The position numbers and the translations under genes are program-made. 64,000 nt of DNA, from NCBI RefSeq assembly GCF_014205335.1, contig NZ_JACHNH010000001.1, positions 8,302,501 through 8,366,500 of the forward strand, read 5' to 3'. Below, one piece after another: positions 23,722-31,706 of this stretch (positions within the stretch are counted from its first letter, which is position 1; the number at the start of each line of letters is the position of its first letter). The notes beneath the pieces are model-generated. The model did not search any database. It saw nothing but the letters and a program-made list of their open reading frames with translations, and was not told the origin of the DNA. This DNA is from Amorphoplanes digitatis (GTDB taxonomy: Bacteria > Actinomycetota > Actinomycetes > Mycobacteriales > Micromonosporaceae).

Positions 23722-23749
23722 TCTTCAGAAAATCTTCACGCCGTCTTCA
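23722..23749. promoter_or_regulatory. Three TCTTCA direct repeats at 11-bp spacing
   Basis: TCTTCA begins at 23722, 23733 and 23744, exactly one helical turn apart. Such 11-bp-phased direct repeats are the usual target form of SARP and OmpR/PhoP winged-helix proteins. They lie 47-75 bp upstream of the orphan LuxR gene start, and the last repeat runs into the stop codon of the gene at 23747. Two SARP genes follow within 3 kb, so a SARP operator is plausible. Confidence 0.55.
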
Positions 23750-24070
23750 GCCGGCCGGCGGCAGCCGGCCGGCGCTGCGCAGCGCCTCGATGTACTTCGG
23801 CAACTCGACGGCGGCGCGCTCGAGCCGCCCCGGCGTCAGCTGGTCGACGAAGACCGCGTCCACGACGTCCTGCCGCAGCTCGGCGGGCAGCTCGTCCAGG
23901 CGCTGTACCGGCAGCTGCTCCCAGATCCGTTTGATCCGGAGCCGGGACCGGACCAGGGCGAGCGTGCGTTCCAGCCCGGCGACGACCTCGTCGGCGCTGC
24001 CCGGGTCGAGCACCAGGCGGCCCTCTGCCGCCAGGGTCAGGAAGAGGTCACCGGCGAAGTCCCCGCTCAT
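23747..24070 (-). CDS. Small hypothetical protein (107 aa)
   Basis: 107 residues from an ATG with GGAGGGGTCG upstream. I do not recognise a family. It is predicted helical and charged (FAGDLFLTLAAEGRLVLDPG; ERTLALVRSRLRIKRIW; DELPAELRQDVVDAVFV), without signal peptide or membrane segment. It lies divergent from the first SARP gene and upstream of the orphan LuxR gene on the same strand. Its stop is followed at once by the phased repeats and overlaps a perfect 10-bp hairpin. A regulatory partner role is possible but unsupported. Confidence 0.6.
   Translation of the reverse strand: MSGDFAGDLFLTLAAEGRLVLDPGSADEVVAGLERTLALVRSRLRIKRIWEQLPVQRLDELPAELRQDVVDAVFVDQLTPGRLERAAVELPKYIEALRSAGRLPPAG
23750..23773. 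terminator. Perfect GC hairpin at the end of the small-protein gene
   Basis: GCCGGCCGGC (23750-23759), loop GGCA, GCCGGCCGGC (23764-23773). It lies within the last codons of the 107-aa gene and next to the phased repeats. It could slow transcription into the downstream regulator; there is no U-tract, so a terminator role is uncertain. Confidence 0.35.
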
Positions 24071-24289
24071 CGACCCCTCCTCCGCGCACCGGGCGAGCGC
24101 CCGGCACGGCTGCGAGTCCATCAGAGAGGTCGCGGGGCGCGGAAGGGTGTGCGCGCGGTGGTGCCCCGGGCTCCGGCGGACTCTGCCCGCGCGGGAATCT
24201 GTCCAGCGCCACGCACACGGTTGTCGATGCGGCGCTATGGTGGTTCGCGCGGCGCGACAGCACGCAGGCATCTGACGTTGGGGACAGCG

Positions 24290-26593
24290 ATGGCGGCAGA
24301 GCACGAGGGCCTGGACCTCCGCCTGCTCGGCCCCGTACGCGCCTGGCGGGACGGCACCGAGATCCCGCTGGGCTCGGCCCGGTGCACGGCCGTGTTCAGC
24401 GCGCTCGCCCTGCACGCCGACCAGGTCGTCTCCCGCGAGCAGCTGGTCGCCGCGGTCTGGGGCGACGACCCGCCGGCGAGCGCCACCGGCAACGTCTACA
24501 CCTACGTCTCCGCGCTGCGCCGGGCGCTGGAGCCCGGCCGCGACCGATGGGCCGCCGGGCGCACCCTGACCTCCGGCGCGGGCGGCTACCGCCTGCACGT
24601 GCCGGGTCCGGCCGTCGACGTCCACCGCTTCGAGGCGCTGCGGGAGCGCAGCCGCCGGCACCGCGCCGCCGGTGACCAGCGCGCCGAGCTGGCCGAGCTG
24701 GAGGCGGCCATGGGCCTGTGGCGGGGCGAGGCGCTGACCGGCGTCCCGGGCCGCTACGCGGAGGCGCAGCGCCTGCGCCTCACCGAGCTGCGGCTGGCCA
24801 CCGCGGAGCGGCGCGCCACGCTCCTGGTCGAGCTCGGCCGGCACGACGAGGCGATCAGCACGCTGCGGATGCTCGTGACGGCGTACCCGTTGCAGGAGAA
24901 CCTGCACGCCGTGCTGATGTCCGCCCTGCACGCCGCCGGCCGAAGGGCCGAGGCGTGCGAGGTGTACGACCGGCTGCGGGACCTGCTGCGGGACGAGACC
25001 GGCACCGAGCCCGGCGCGGCGCTGCGCGCCGTGCACGGCCGGGTGCTGGGCCGCGACCGCGGCGGCGCCGGCCCGGCGCCGGCCGCCGTGTTCGTCGGCC
25101 GGACGGCCGAGCTGCGACTGCTCCGCGACGCGGTCGCCGCGGCGGCGGCGGGGCGCGGCGGCAGCGTCTGGCTCAAGGGCGCGCCCGGCATGGGCAAGTC
25201 GGCCCTGCTCGCCGCGGCGCTGCGGGACGCGGCGAGGCCCGGCTGCCGGATCGGCTGGGGTGTCGGCGACGAGCTGGCCCGGCGGATGCCGCTGGGGGTG
25301 CTGCGCGAGTGCGTCGAGTCCGCAGGGGCCGGCGACGGGGAGCCACTCGCCGCCGACGGGCCCGAACCGGGCATTGTGGACCGCACCGTCGCGACGATCC
25401 GGCGTGCCGCCGCCGAGGGCCCGCTGGTCCTGGTCATCGACGACCTGGAGCTGGCGGACGACGCCACGCTGCGGGTCTGGACGGCGCTGCACGCGCTGAC
25501 CGGCGAGCTGCCGCTGCTGCTCGTGGGCGCCGGCGGGCCGGCCGACGGCGACCGGCGGCTGGACGAGCTGCGCTCCCTGCACCCGGGCGAGGTGGTGCTG
25601 CCGGGGCTGACGCCGGCCGACGCGGCCGCGCTGGTCTGGCGGACGGCCGCCGGGCCGCCGGAGCCGCGGATTCTGCGGCGGCTGCTCGCCGACGCCGGCG
25701 GCAACCCCTGCTACCTGCGGCATCTCGCGGCCGGCGCGTGGCGCGAGCCCGGCGGTCCGCTGCCCGCCGAGCTGGTGGCCGCGGTCACCGCCCACCTCGG
25801 CCCGTTCGCGGAGGAGACCCGGCAGATCCTGCGGGCCGTCGCGTTCCTTGGCGCCGACTCGGGCCGTCACGTCGGGTGCACGGTGCCCGAGGTGGCCGCG
25901 GTGACCGGCCGGCCGGCGGACGAGATCCAGCGGGTGCTGGCGCCCGCGCGCGCCGCGGGCGTGCTCGGCGCCGGCCCCCGGCTCGTGTTCCGGCACCGGA
26001 TCGTCGCCCGCGTCCTGCACGAGGGCACCCCGACGGCCCTGCGCCTCATGCTGCACCGCTCGTTCGCGGAGAAGGTCGCCGCCGCGGGCGGAGCGCCGGA
26101 GCTGGTGGTCGCGCAGCTGCTGGCCGGGCCGGTCCCGCCGGGCCCCTGGGCCGGCCGGTGGCTGGCCGGCCACGTCGAGCAGCTGTGGGCCCGCGCGCCG
26201 AAGCCGACGATCGCGGTGTTGCAGCGCGCCCGCGCGCAATACACCGTGGATCACGACACCCGCGTCGAGCTGACCGCCTGGCTGGCCCGGCTGCTGTTCC
26301 TTCAGGGGCACGGCGCGGTGGCCGAGGCGGGCTGGGTGGCCGCCCGGGCCACCGACCCGGCGCTGGAGGCGGAGATGCGCTGGATCGTGGCCGGGACACA
26401 CGAGCGCCGCGGCGACCACGCGGCCGCCGCCGACGTGGTCCGCCTCGTGCTCGCCGCCCGCCGGGCACCGGAGCCCTGGCTCGGGCGGTTCCGGACGCTG
26501 CTCACCCGGCTGCGTACCGACCTGCCGGGCGACCCGGCCGCGCCCATCACCCGGACGGCCGGCTCCGCCGACCCGATTTCCGTTATCGGCTGA
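24290..26593 (+). CDS. SARP-family regulator with AAA ATPase domain (AfsR-like)
   Basis: 767 residues. An N-terminal OmpR-type winged helix (about 8-100; RLLGPVRAWRDG, REQLVAAVWGDDPP, VYTYVSALRRAL) is followed by the bacterial transcriptional activation domain (about 105-250; VDVHRFEALRERS, LHAVLMSALHAAGRRAEA), then an ATPase region with FVGRTAELRLL, Walker A KGAPGMGKS (near 295) and Walker B LVLVIDDLELADD. The C-terminal part has helical repeats. Such large SARPs activate secondary-metabolite or developmental genes. It is divergent from the 107-aa gene with 219 bp between, and lies 55 bp before a longer paralogue. Confidence 0.9.
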   Translation: MAAEHEGLDLRLLGPVRAWRDGTEIPLGSARCTAVFSALALHADQVVSREQLVAAVWGDDPPASATGNVYTYVSALRRALEPGRDRWAAGRTLTSGAGGYRLHVPGPAVDVHRFEALRERSRRHRAAGDQRAELAELEAAMGLWRGEALTGVPGRYAEAQRLRLTELRLATAERRATLLVELGRHDEAISTLRMLVTAYPLQENLHAVLMSALHAAGRRAEACEVYDRLRDLLRDETGTEPGAALRAVHGRVLGRDRGGAGPAPAAVFVGRTAELRLLRDAVAAAAAGRGGSVWLKGAPGMGKSALLAAALRDAARPGCRIGWGVGDELARRMPLGVLRECVESAGAGDGEPLAADGPEPGIVDRTVATIRRAAAEGPLVLVIDDLELADDATLRVWTALHALTGELPLLLVGAGGPADGDRRLDELRSLHPGEVVLPGLTPADAAALVWRTAAGPPEPRILRRLLADAGGNPCYLRHLAAGAWREPGGPLPAELVAAVTAHLGPFAEETRQILRAVAFLGADSGRHVGCTVPEVAAVTGRPADEIQRVLAPARAAGVLGAGPRLVFRHRIVARVLHEGTPTALRLMLHRSFAEKVAAAGGAPELVVAQLLAGPVPPGPWAGRWLAGHVEQLWARAPKPTIAVLQRARAQYTVDHDTRVELTAWLARLLFLQGHGAVAEAGWVAARATDPALEAEMRWIVAGTHERRGDHAAAADVVRLVLAARRAPEPWLGRFRTLLTRLRTDLPGDPAAPITRTAGSADPISVIG

Positions 26594-26648
26594 CGGCCGA
26601 ACGGTCTCCACCTGCATGAAATCTCCGAACCGCGGAAACGGAGGACAA

Positions 26649-29600
26649 GTGTCGGCCTCCTCCGACGACCTGCTCCGGATCTCGGTACTCGGGCCGCTCC
26701 GGGCCTGGATCGGCGAGCGCGAGCTCAACCTGGGGCCCGGCCGGCAGCGCGCGCTCTTCGCCGCGCTGACCGCGAACGCCAACCGGATGGTGAGCCGCGA
26801 CGAGCTGATCGAGGCGGTGTGGGGAGCCTCGGCGCCGGCCACCGCGACCGGCAGCGTGTACACCTACATCTCCGGGCTGCGCCGCAGCCTCGACCCGGAC
26901 CGCGCCGGCCGCGGCGCCGGCGAGCTGCTGGTCTCCGGCTCGTCCGGCTATCTGCTCCGCCTCTCCCCCGGCGCGCTGGACAGCGACCGGTTCGCCGTCC
27001 TCTGCACCCGGGCCGCGGAGCTGCACGGGGCCGGCGACCTGGCCGGCGCGGCGGCGCGGCTCGACGAGGCGCTCGCGCTGTGGCACGGCGAGGCGTACGG
27101 CGGGCTCTCCGGCCACCTGCTCGAGGTGGAGCGGGCGCACCTGGCGGACCGCCGGCTGGCCGCGGTCGAGCGGCGGGCCCGGATAGTGATGGAGCTGGGC
27201 GACGACGGCCTGGTGGCGGAGCTGGCCGGCCTGGCCCGTGACCACCCGTTGCACGAGCCACTGCACGAGCTGCTGATGCTGGCCCTGCACCGCGCCGGGC
27301 GGCACGCCGAGGCGCTGGAGGTGTTCCGCGCGGCCCGGCGCACGCTTGTCGCCGAGCTCGGCGTCGAGCCCGGCCCTGCCCTGCGCGACCTGCACCGGCG
27401 CGTGCTGGCCGGCTCGGTCGAGCCGGCCGACGGCTTCGGCCCGCGGCCGGTCGACCCGATCGTGCCGACCCCGGTTGCCCGGGCCATCCGGGACGGTCTC
27501 GCCGGCCGGACGCTTGTCGGCCGGGACGCCGAGCTGGCCCGGCTGCGCGGGCTGACCCGCGACGTGGCGGGCGGCACCGGCGCCGCGGTGTGGATCGAGG
27601 GCGAGCCCGGCATCGGCAAGACCGAGCTGCTCACCGCGGCGTTCGCTGCCGTCGGCGACGACGGCTGCCAGCTCGCCTGGGGCGTCGCGGACGAGTTGGA
27701 TCGGCACGTGCCGCTGCAGGTCATCACGCGTGCGCTCGGCATCGAGCCGGACTCCGCGGATCCGCGGCGCGCCGCCCTCGCGGCGGAGCTGGACGGCGGC
27801 GACCAGCAGGAGGCCGGCACCGCGCCGGCGGCGGACCGGGTGCTGGCGTACGTGCGGGCGACCTGTGCCGTCGCGCCGCTGGTGCTTGTCGTCGACGACC
27901 TCCAGTGGGCCGACGACGCCAGCGTGCTGCTCTGGGACCGGCTGATCGCCGCGACTCCGCGGATGCCGCTGCTGCTTGTCGCCGCGGCCCGGCCCGAGCC
28001 GAACGGGCGCGCGCTGGCCCGGCTGCGGCGGGGCGTCCGGTCCCGGCAGGGGCACGCGCTGATGCTGCGGGCGCTGCCGCCCCGCGACATCGAGGAGCTG
28101 GTCGCCGCCCTCGTGGGCGCCCGGATCGGTCCGCACCTGCGCGGCATCGTGCCCCGCTCCGGCGGCAATCCGCTCTGCGCCCGCGAGCTGGCCACCGCGC
28201 TGCTGCGCCGCGGCGTCGTGCGGATCAGCGACGGCCGGGCCGAGATTCCCGCGGCGGTGCCGGTCGAGGCGCCGAGGTCACTGCTCGCCGTGGTCCGGGC
28301 CACCCTGGACTTCCTCACCGGGGACACCCAGGAGGTGCTGCGGCTGGCCGCCCTGCTGGGCACCGAGTTCGCCGTGGACGACGTCGTCGCCGTCACCGGG
28401 CGCTCGCCGTTCGACCTGATGGTCAACCTGGAGGAGGCGCTCGCCGCGAACGTCCTGGTGGACTCCGGCAGCGACCTGGCCTTTCGGCATCCGTTCCTGC
28501 GGCAGGCGCTGCACGAGAGCGTGCCCGCGGCGGAGCGCTCGACGCTGCACCGGCACACGGCCGAGGCGCTCGCCCGCGGCGGCAGCCCGGTGACCCGGGT
28601 CGCCGAGCAGCTCGCCGCCGAGACACCCGTCATCGACGCCTGGGTGGTGCGGTGGCTGGTCGAGCACCACGCCGAGGTGGTGAAGCGGACTCCCCTGATC
28701 GCCGCGCAGCTGCTGCGCCAGGCCCTGGCCACCGACCTGCCGGCGCCGCGACAGCGGGAGACCCTGCTGGTCGCCCTGGTCAAGCTGGAGTTCCGCCAGG
28801 ACCGCTATCCGATGGACGAGGCGCTGGAGGCGCTCGGCAGCGCCACCGATCCGGCGGACCGGGCGGAGATGCGCCAGGTGCTCTCGGCGATGCGGTTCCG
28901 GCGCGGCGACGCGGCGGGCGCCATCGGCCTGCTGACCGGCGCGGTCGACGACCGGGCGGTGCCGGAGCTGTGGCGTACCCGGCACCGGGTGCTGCTTGCC
29001 AACTTCCGCCGGGGGGACCTGAGCGACCTGGATCGCGCCGACCGCGCCGCGCGGCGGGTGCACGACGAGGCGGTGGCGGCCGACCAGCCGTACGAGGCGG
29101 CGTTCGCGTTGCAGACGACGTGGCTGACCAACTCGATCCGGCGCGACCACGAGCGAGCCCTGGAGTACGTGGACCGCGCGCTGGACATCATGCACGACCA
29201 CCCGACCTTCGCCGGGATGTACTTCGACCTGCTGGACAACCGCATGTTCACGCTCCAGAACCTGGACCGCCTCGAGGAGGCCGAGCGGACCCTGCGCGAG
29301 GCGGCGCTGTTCGCCATCCGGCACCGGCTGCCGGCCAGCCTCCAGGTCGCCTCCGCGGTGCAGTACCACTGGCTGGGCCGGTGGGACGACGCGACGGCCG
29401 AGGTCAGCGCGGTCACCGACGACGCGCCCGGCCTCACCTTCCTGGGCATGCGGGAGCCAGGCGCGGTGACGATGCTGCTGCACGGGGTCGCGGCGCTGAT
29501 CGCGGGGCACCGCGACGACGCCGACCTGGCCGCCGCGCACCTGGACGCGGCGGACGCGGTGCCGGCCAGCGACGCCGAGCGGGAGAGCTGCGACTTCCTG

Positions 29601-30128
29601 CTGGTCGCCCGCGCGCTCGGTGCCGAGCAGCGGGGCCGGCCGGCCGAGGCGCTGAGCATCCTCGCCCCGCTGCTCACCCCGGAGTACGCCCCGATGATGC
29701 TGCGCCACCAGTGGCTGCCGGACGCGATCCGGGTCGCGTGCGAGATCGGCCGGGAGGACGTGGCCCGGCGGGCGGCGAAGATCTGTGCGGACGAGGCGGC
29801 GAAGGAGGTCCGGCCCGCCCGCGCCTGGGCCGCCGCGGCCCGCTGCCGGGCGCTGCTCTCGGGCGACCCGGAGCCGGCGCTGGAGGCCGTCGCGCACTAC
29901 CGGGCGGTCGGGCGGGTGCCGGAGCTCGCCGCCGCCTGCGAGGACGCGGCCGTGTTGCTGGCCGCGCGGCGGCGCCCGCAGGAGGCGGCGCTCTGCGGCG
30001 GCGAGGCCGCCGAGGTCTACACCGTGCTGGGTGCCCGCTGGGACCTGCGCCGGCTGCGCCGCCGCCTGGCCGAGTTCGGCATCGAGGGTGTCCGGGTCGC
30101 GGCGCACACCTCCGTCCGCAGTGGTTGA
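26649..30128 (+). CDS. Large SARP-family regulator with ATPase and TPR-like domains
   Basis: About 1159 residues from the GTG at 26649, chosen because GGAGGACAA precedes it; an in-frame ATG at 26616 has no ribosome site. Order: winged helix (RISVLGPLRAWIG ... VYTYISGLRRSL), BTAD (DRFAVLCTRA ... LHELLMLALHRAGRHAEA), ATPase with LVGRDAELARL, Walker A EGEPGIGKTELL and Walker B VLVVDDLQWADD, then a long C-terminal part (about 640-1130) of helical pairs typical of TPR. It parallels the preceding SARP in order and motifs and probably arose by an old duplication; sequences are well diverged. Targets are not evident: no biosynthetic cluster follows. Confidence 0.9.
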   Translation: MSASSDDLLRISVLGPLRAWIGERELNLGPGRQRALFAALTANANRMVSRDELIEAVWGASAPATATGSVYTYISGLRRSLDPDRAGRGAGELLVSGSSGYLLRLSPGALDSDRFAVLCTRAAELHGAGDLAGAAARLDEALALWHGEAYGGLSGHLLEVERAHLADRRLAAVERRARIVMELGDDGLVAELAGLARDHPLHEPLHELLMLALHRAGRHAEALEVFRAARRTLVAELGVEPGPALRDLHRRVLAGSVEPADGFGPRPVDPIVPTPVARAIRDGLAGRTLVGRDAELARLRGLTRDVAGGTGAAVWIEGEPGIGKTELLTAAFAAVGDDGCQLAWGVADELDRHVPLQVITRALGIEPDSADPRRAALAAELDGGDQQEAGTAPAADRVLAYVRATCAVAPLVLVVDDLQWADDASVLLWDRLIAATPRMPLLLVAAARPEPNGRALARLRRGVRSRQGHALMLRALPPRDIEELVAALVGARIGPHLRGIVPRSGGNPLCARELATALLRRGVVRISDGRAEIPAAVPVEAPRSLLAVVRATLDFLTGDTQEVLRLAALLGTEFAVDDVVAVTGRSPFDLMVNLEEALAANVLVDSGSDLAFRHPFLRQALHESVPAAERSTLHRHTAEALARGGSPVTRVAEQLAAETPVIDAWVVRWLVEHHAEVVKRTPLIAAQLLRQALATDLPAPRQRETLLVALVKLEFRQDRYPMDEALEALGSATDPADRAEMRQVLSAMRFRRGDAAGAIGLLTGAVDDRAVPELWRTRHRVLLANFRRGDLSDLDRADRAARRVHDEAVAADQPYEAAFALQTTWLTNSIRRDHERALEYVDRALDIMHDHPTFAGMYFDLLDNRMFTLQNLDRLEEAERTLREAALFAIRHRLPASLQVASAVQYHWLGRWDDATAEVSAVTDDAPGLTFLGMREPGAVTMLLHGVAALIAGHRDDADLAAAHLDAADAVPASDAERESCDFLLVARALGAEQRGRPAEALSILAPLLTPEYAPMMLRHQWLPDAIRVACEIGREDVARRAAKICADEAAKEVRPARAWAAAARCRALLSGDPEPALEAVAHYRAVGRVPELAAACEDAAVLLAARRRPQEAALCGGEAAEVYTVLGARWDLRRLRRRLAEFGIEGVRVAAHTSVRSG

Positions 30129-30430
30129 TCAAACGTCTCCGGGAATCGAACGCTCCAGATCGGAGCGAACGTTCAATTGTGATCGGTAACAAACCTTCCC
30201 GTTGGCGCCCGTCGATGGACAGAAACCGCAGCTCTCGCCCACTTTAGGCCGCTGACCTGCTGCTCTCCGAACCTGGAGTCGACTCACGACAGAGCGTCGC
30301 GTGCGTTTCTGATTGGTTATGACCGTGACCTTGACAGGAAAAGTTTGATAGTGCGTGAATGTGTTTCGGGATGGTAAAGCGTCGATGCCTCACCGGACGA
30401 CGCCGCAGTCACCACTAAGGAGCCAATGTC
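30129..30430. other. 302-bp intergenic region upstream of the sugar-binding protein
   Basis: After the SARP stop there is a short inverted repeat, CGCTCC-AGATC-GGAGCG (30151-30167), perhaps a weak terminator. The rest is AT-richer and holds the promoter and the shared element at 30331-30367. I see no small gene in it. Confidence 0.5.
30331..30367 (+). promoter_or_regulatory. Shared promoter/operator element, copy 1
   Basis: TTGACAGG...GTTTGATAGTGCGTGAATGTGTTT closely matches 34528-34563 (TTGACGGA...GTTGAGAAGTGAGTGAATGCGTTC): common are TTGAC, GTT-GA, and GTG-GTGAATG-GTT. It lies about 65 bp upstream of the substrate-binding protein gene. The GTGAATGYGTT part has partial dyad symmetry (TGAA...TTCA in copy 2), as for LacI or ROK repressors. 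I cannot place -35 and -10 boxes with certainty. Confidence 0.55.
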
Positions 30431-31522
30431 ATGAGCGTTATGTCCGGCCACTGGAGGCCGGCGGTTCTTACCCTCGGCGCGGCCCTCCTGCTCGCGAGCG
30501 CGAGCGCCTGCGCGAAGTCCGAGGACGGCGACACGCCGAGCGGCGGATCGCCCGCGTCCGGCGGCGCCCAGGTCGTTCAGTCGGCCGCACCCGGCGCGAA
30601 AACCTGCACGCTGGAGCAGTTCGGCGGCACGAAGGTCGACCTCAAGACCGCCAAGGTCGGCTTCTCGCAGTCGGAGAAGGAGGCCAACCCGTTCCGCATC
30701 GCCGAGACGCAGTCCATCAAGGACGAGGCGGCGAAGCTGGGCATCCCGAGCGGCAACCTCCAGACCACCAACGCCGCCTCGCAGTTCAACAAGCAGATCA
30801 GCGACGTCGAGCAGATGATCGACTCCGGCGTGCAGCTGCTCATCATCGCCCCGCTGAACTCGGACGGCTGGGACTCGGTCTTCGCCAAGGCCGCGGCGAA
30901 GAAGATCCCGATCGTCACCATCGACCGCAAGATCAACGCGTCGTCCTGCACCGACTACCTGACCTTCATCGGGTCGGACTTCGAGGAGCAGGGCAAGCGC
31001 GCGGCCGACAAGATGGCGGCGGCCCTGGGCAACAAGGGCGAGGTGGCGATCCTGCTCGGCGCGCCCGGCAACAACGTCACCACGCTGCGCACCAAGGGCT
31101 TCAAGGACCAGATCGCCAAGGCCGCGCCGGACGTCAAGGTCGTGTTCGAGCAGACCGGCCAGTTCTCCCGCGAGGAGGGCCAGAAGGTCTCCGAGCAGCT
31201 GCTCCAGTCCAACCCGGACATCAAGGGCATCTACGCGGAGAACGACGAGATGGCGCTCGGCGCCGAGGTGGCGCTCAAGGGCGCCGGCAAGAAGCCCGGC
31301 GACGTGAAGATCGTCTCGATCGACGGCACCAAGGGCGCGGTGCAGGCCATCGTGGACGGCTGGATCTACGCCGTCATCGAGTCCAACCCGCGCTTCGGCC
31401 CTCTCGCCTTCGAAACGGCCACCAAGTTCTTCAACGGCGAGCCGATCCCCGAGGACATCATCATCTCCGACCGCGAGTACGACGAGAGCAACGCCAAGAC
31501 GGACCTGAACAGCGCGTACTGA
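30431..31522 (+). CDS. Sugar ABC transporter substrate-binding lipoprotein (YtfQ-like)
   Basis: 363 residues. A lipoprotein signal peptide ends in lipobox LASASAC (Cys near 27), so the mature protein is lipid-anchored outside. The body is a periplasmic-binding-protein fold of the ribose/galactofuranose class (VGFSQSEKEANPFR, LLIIAPLNSDGWDSVF, IVTIDRKINASSC, IYAENDEMALGAEVAL, IVSIDGTKGAVQAI). The closest functional class by these motifs is E. coli YtfQ, a galactofuranose binder. ATPase and two permeases lie at 34564-38073; a secreted glycosidase is in between. Start chosen at the ATG at 30431; another Met follows three codons later. Confidence 0.9.
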   Translation: MSVMSGHWRPAVLTLGAALLLASASACAKSEDGDTPSGGSPASGGAQVVQSAAPGAKTCTLEQFGGTKVDLKTAKVGFSQSEKEANPFRIAETQSIKDEAAKLGIPSGNLQTTNAASQFNKQISDVEQMIDSGVQLLIIAPLNSDGWDSVFAKAAAKKIPIVTIDRKINASSCTDYLTFIGSDFEEQGKRAADKMAAALGNKGEVAILLGAPGNNVTTLRTKGFKDQIAKAAPDVKVVFEQTGQFSREEGQKVSEQLLQSNPDIKGIYAENDEMALGAEVALKGAGKKPGDVKIVSIDGTKGAVQAIVDGWIYAVIESNPRFGPLAFETATKFFNGEPIPEDIIISDREYDESNAKTDLNSAY

Positions 31523-31539
31523 TCACTCAAGCGTGGCCC

Positions 31540-31576
31540 GCGCGGCGGCGTCGGACCCGGTCCGGCGCCGCCGCGC
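31540..31576 (+). terminator. Strong GC hairpin after the binding-protein gene
   Basis: GCGCGGCGGCG (31540-31550) pairs with CGCCGCCGCGC (31566-31576) around a 15-base loop, 18 bp after the stop codon. No U-run follows, which is common in high-GC actinobacteria. It probably reduces read-through so that binding protein and transporter core are made in different amounts. Confidence 0.6.
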
Positions 31577-31706
31577 GGCATCTGCGGACATAGACAAACC
31601 TCCATTGTTCTGCGTGTTCATTTGCGTCAATATGTGTTCCAAGCTGGTAACCACCGCCACCGGCATCCCATCCCCGAGCAGCACACTCCCTCGAAGGAGA
31701 GAGCAC

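Noticed and set aside
23747-26863. A 1038-codon minus-strand frame opposite the first SARP gene
   Set aside because: Only its last 107 codons form a credible gene with its own ribosome site; the rest is antisense to the SARP gene.
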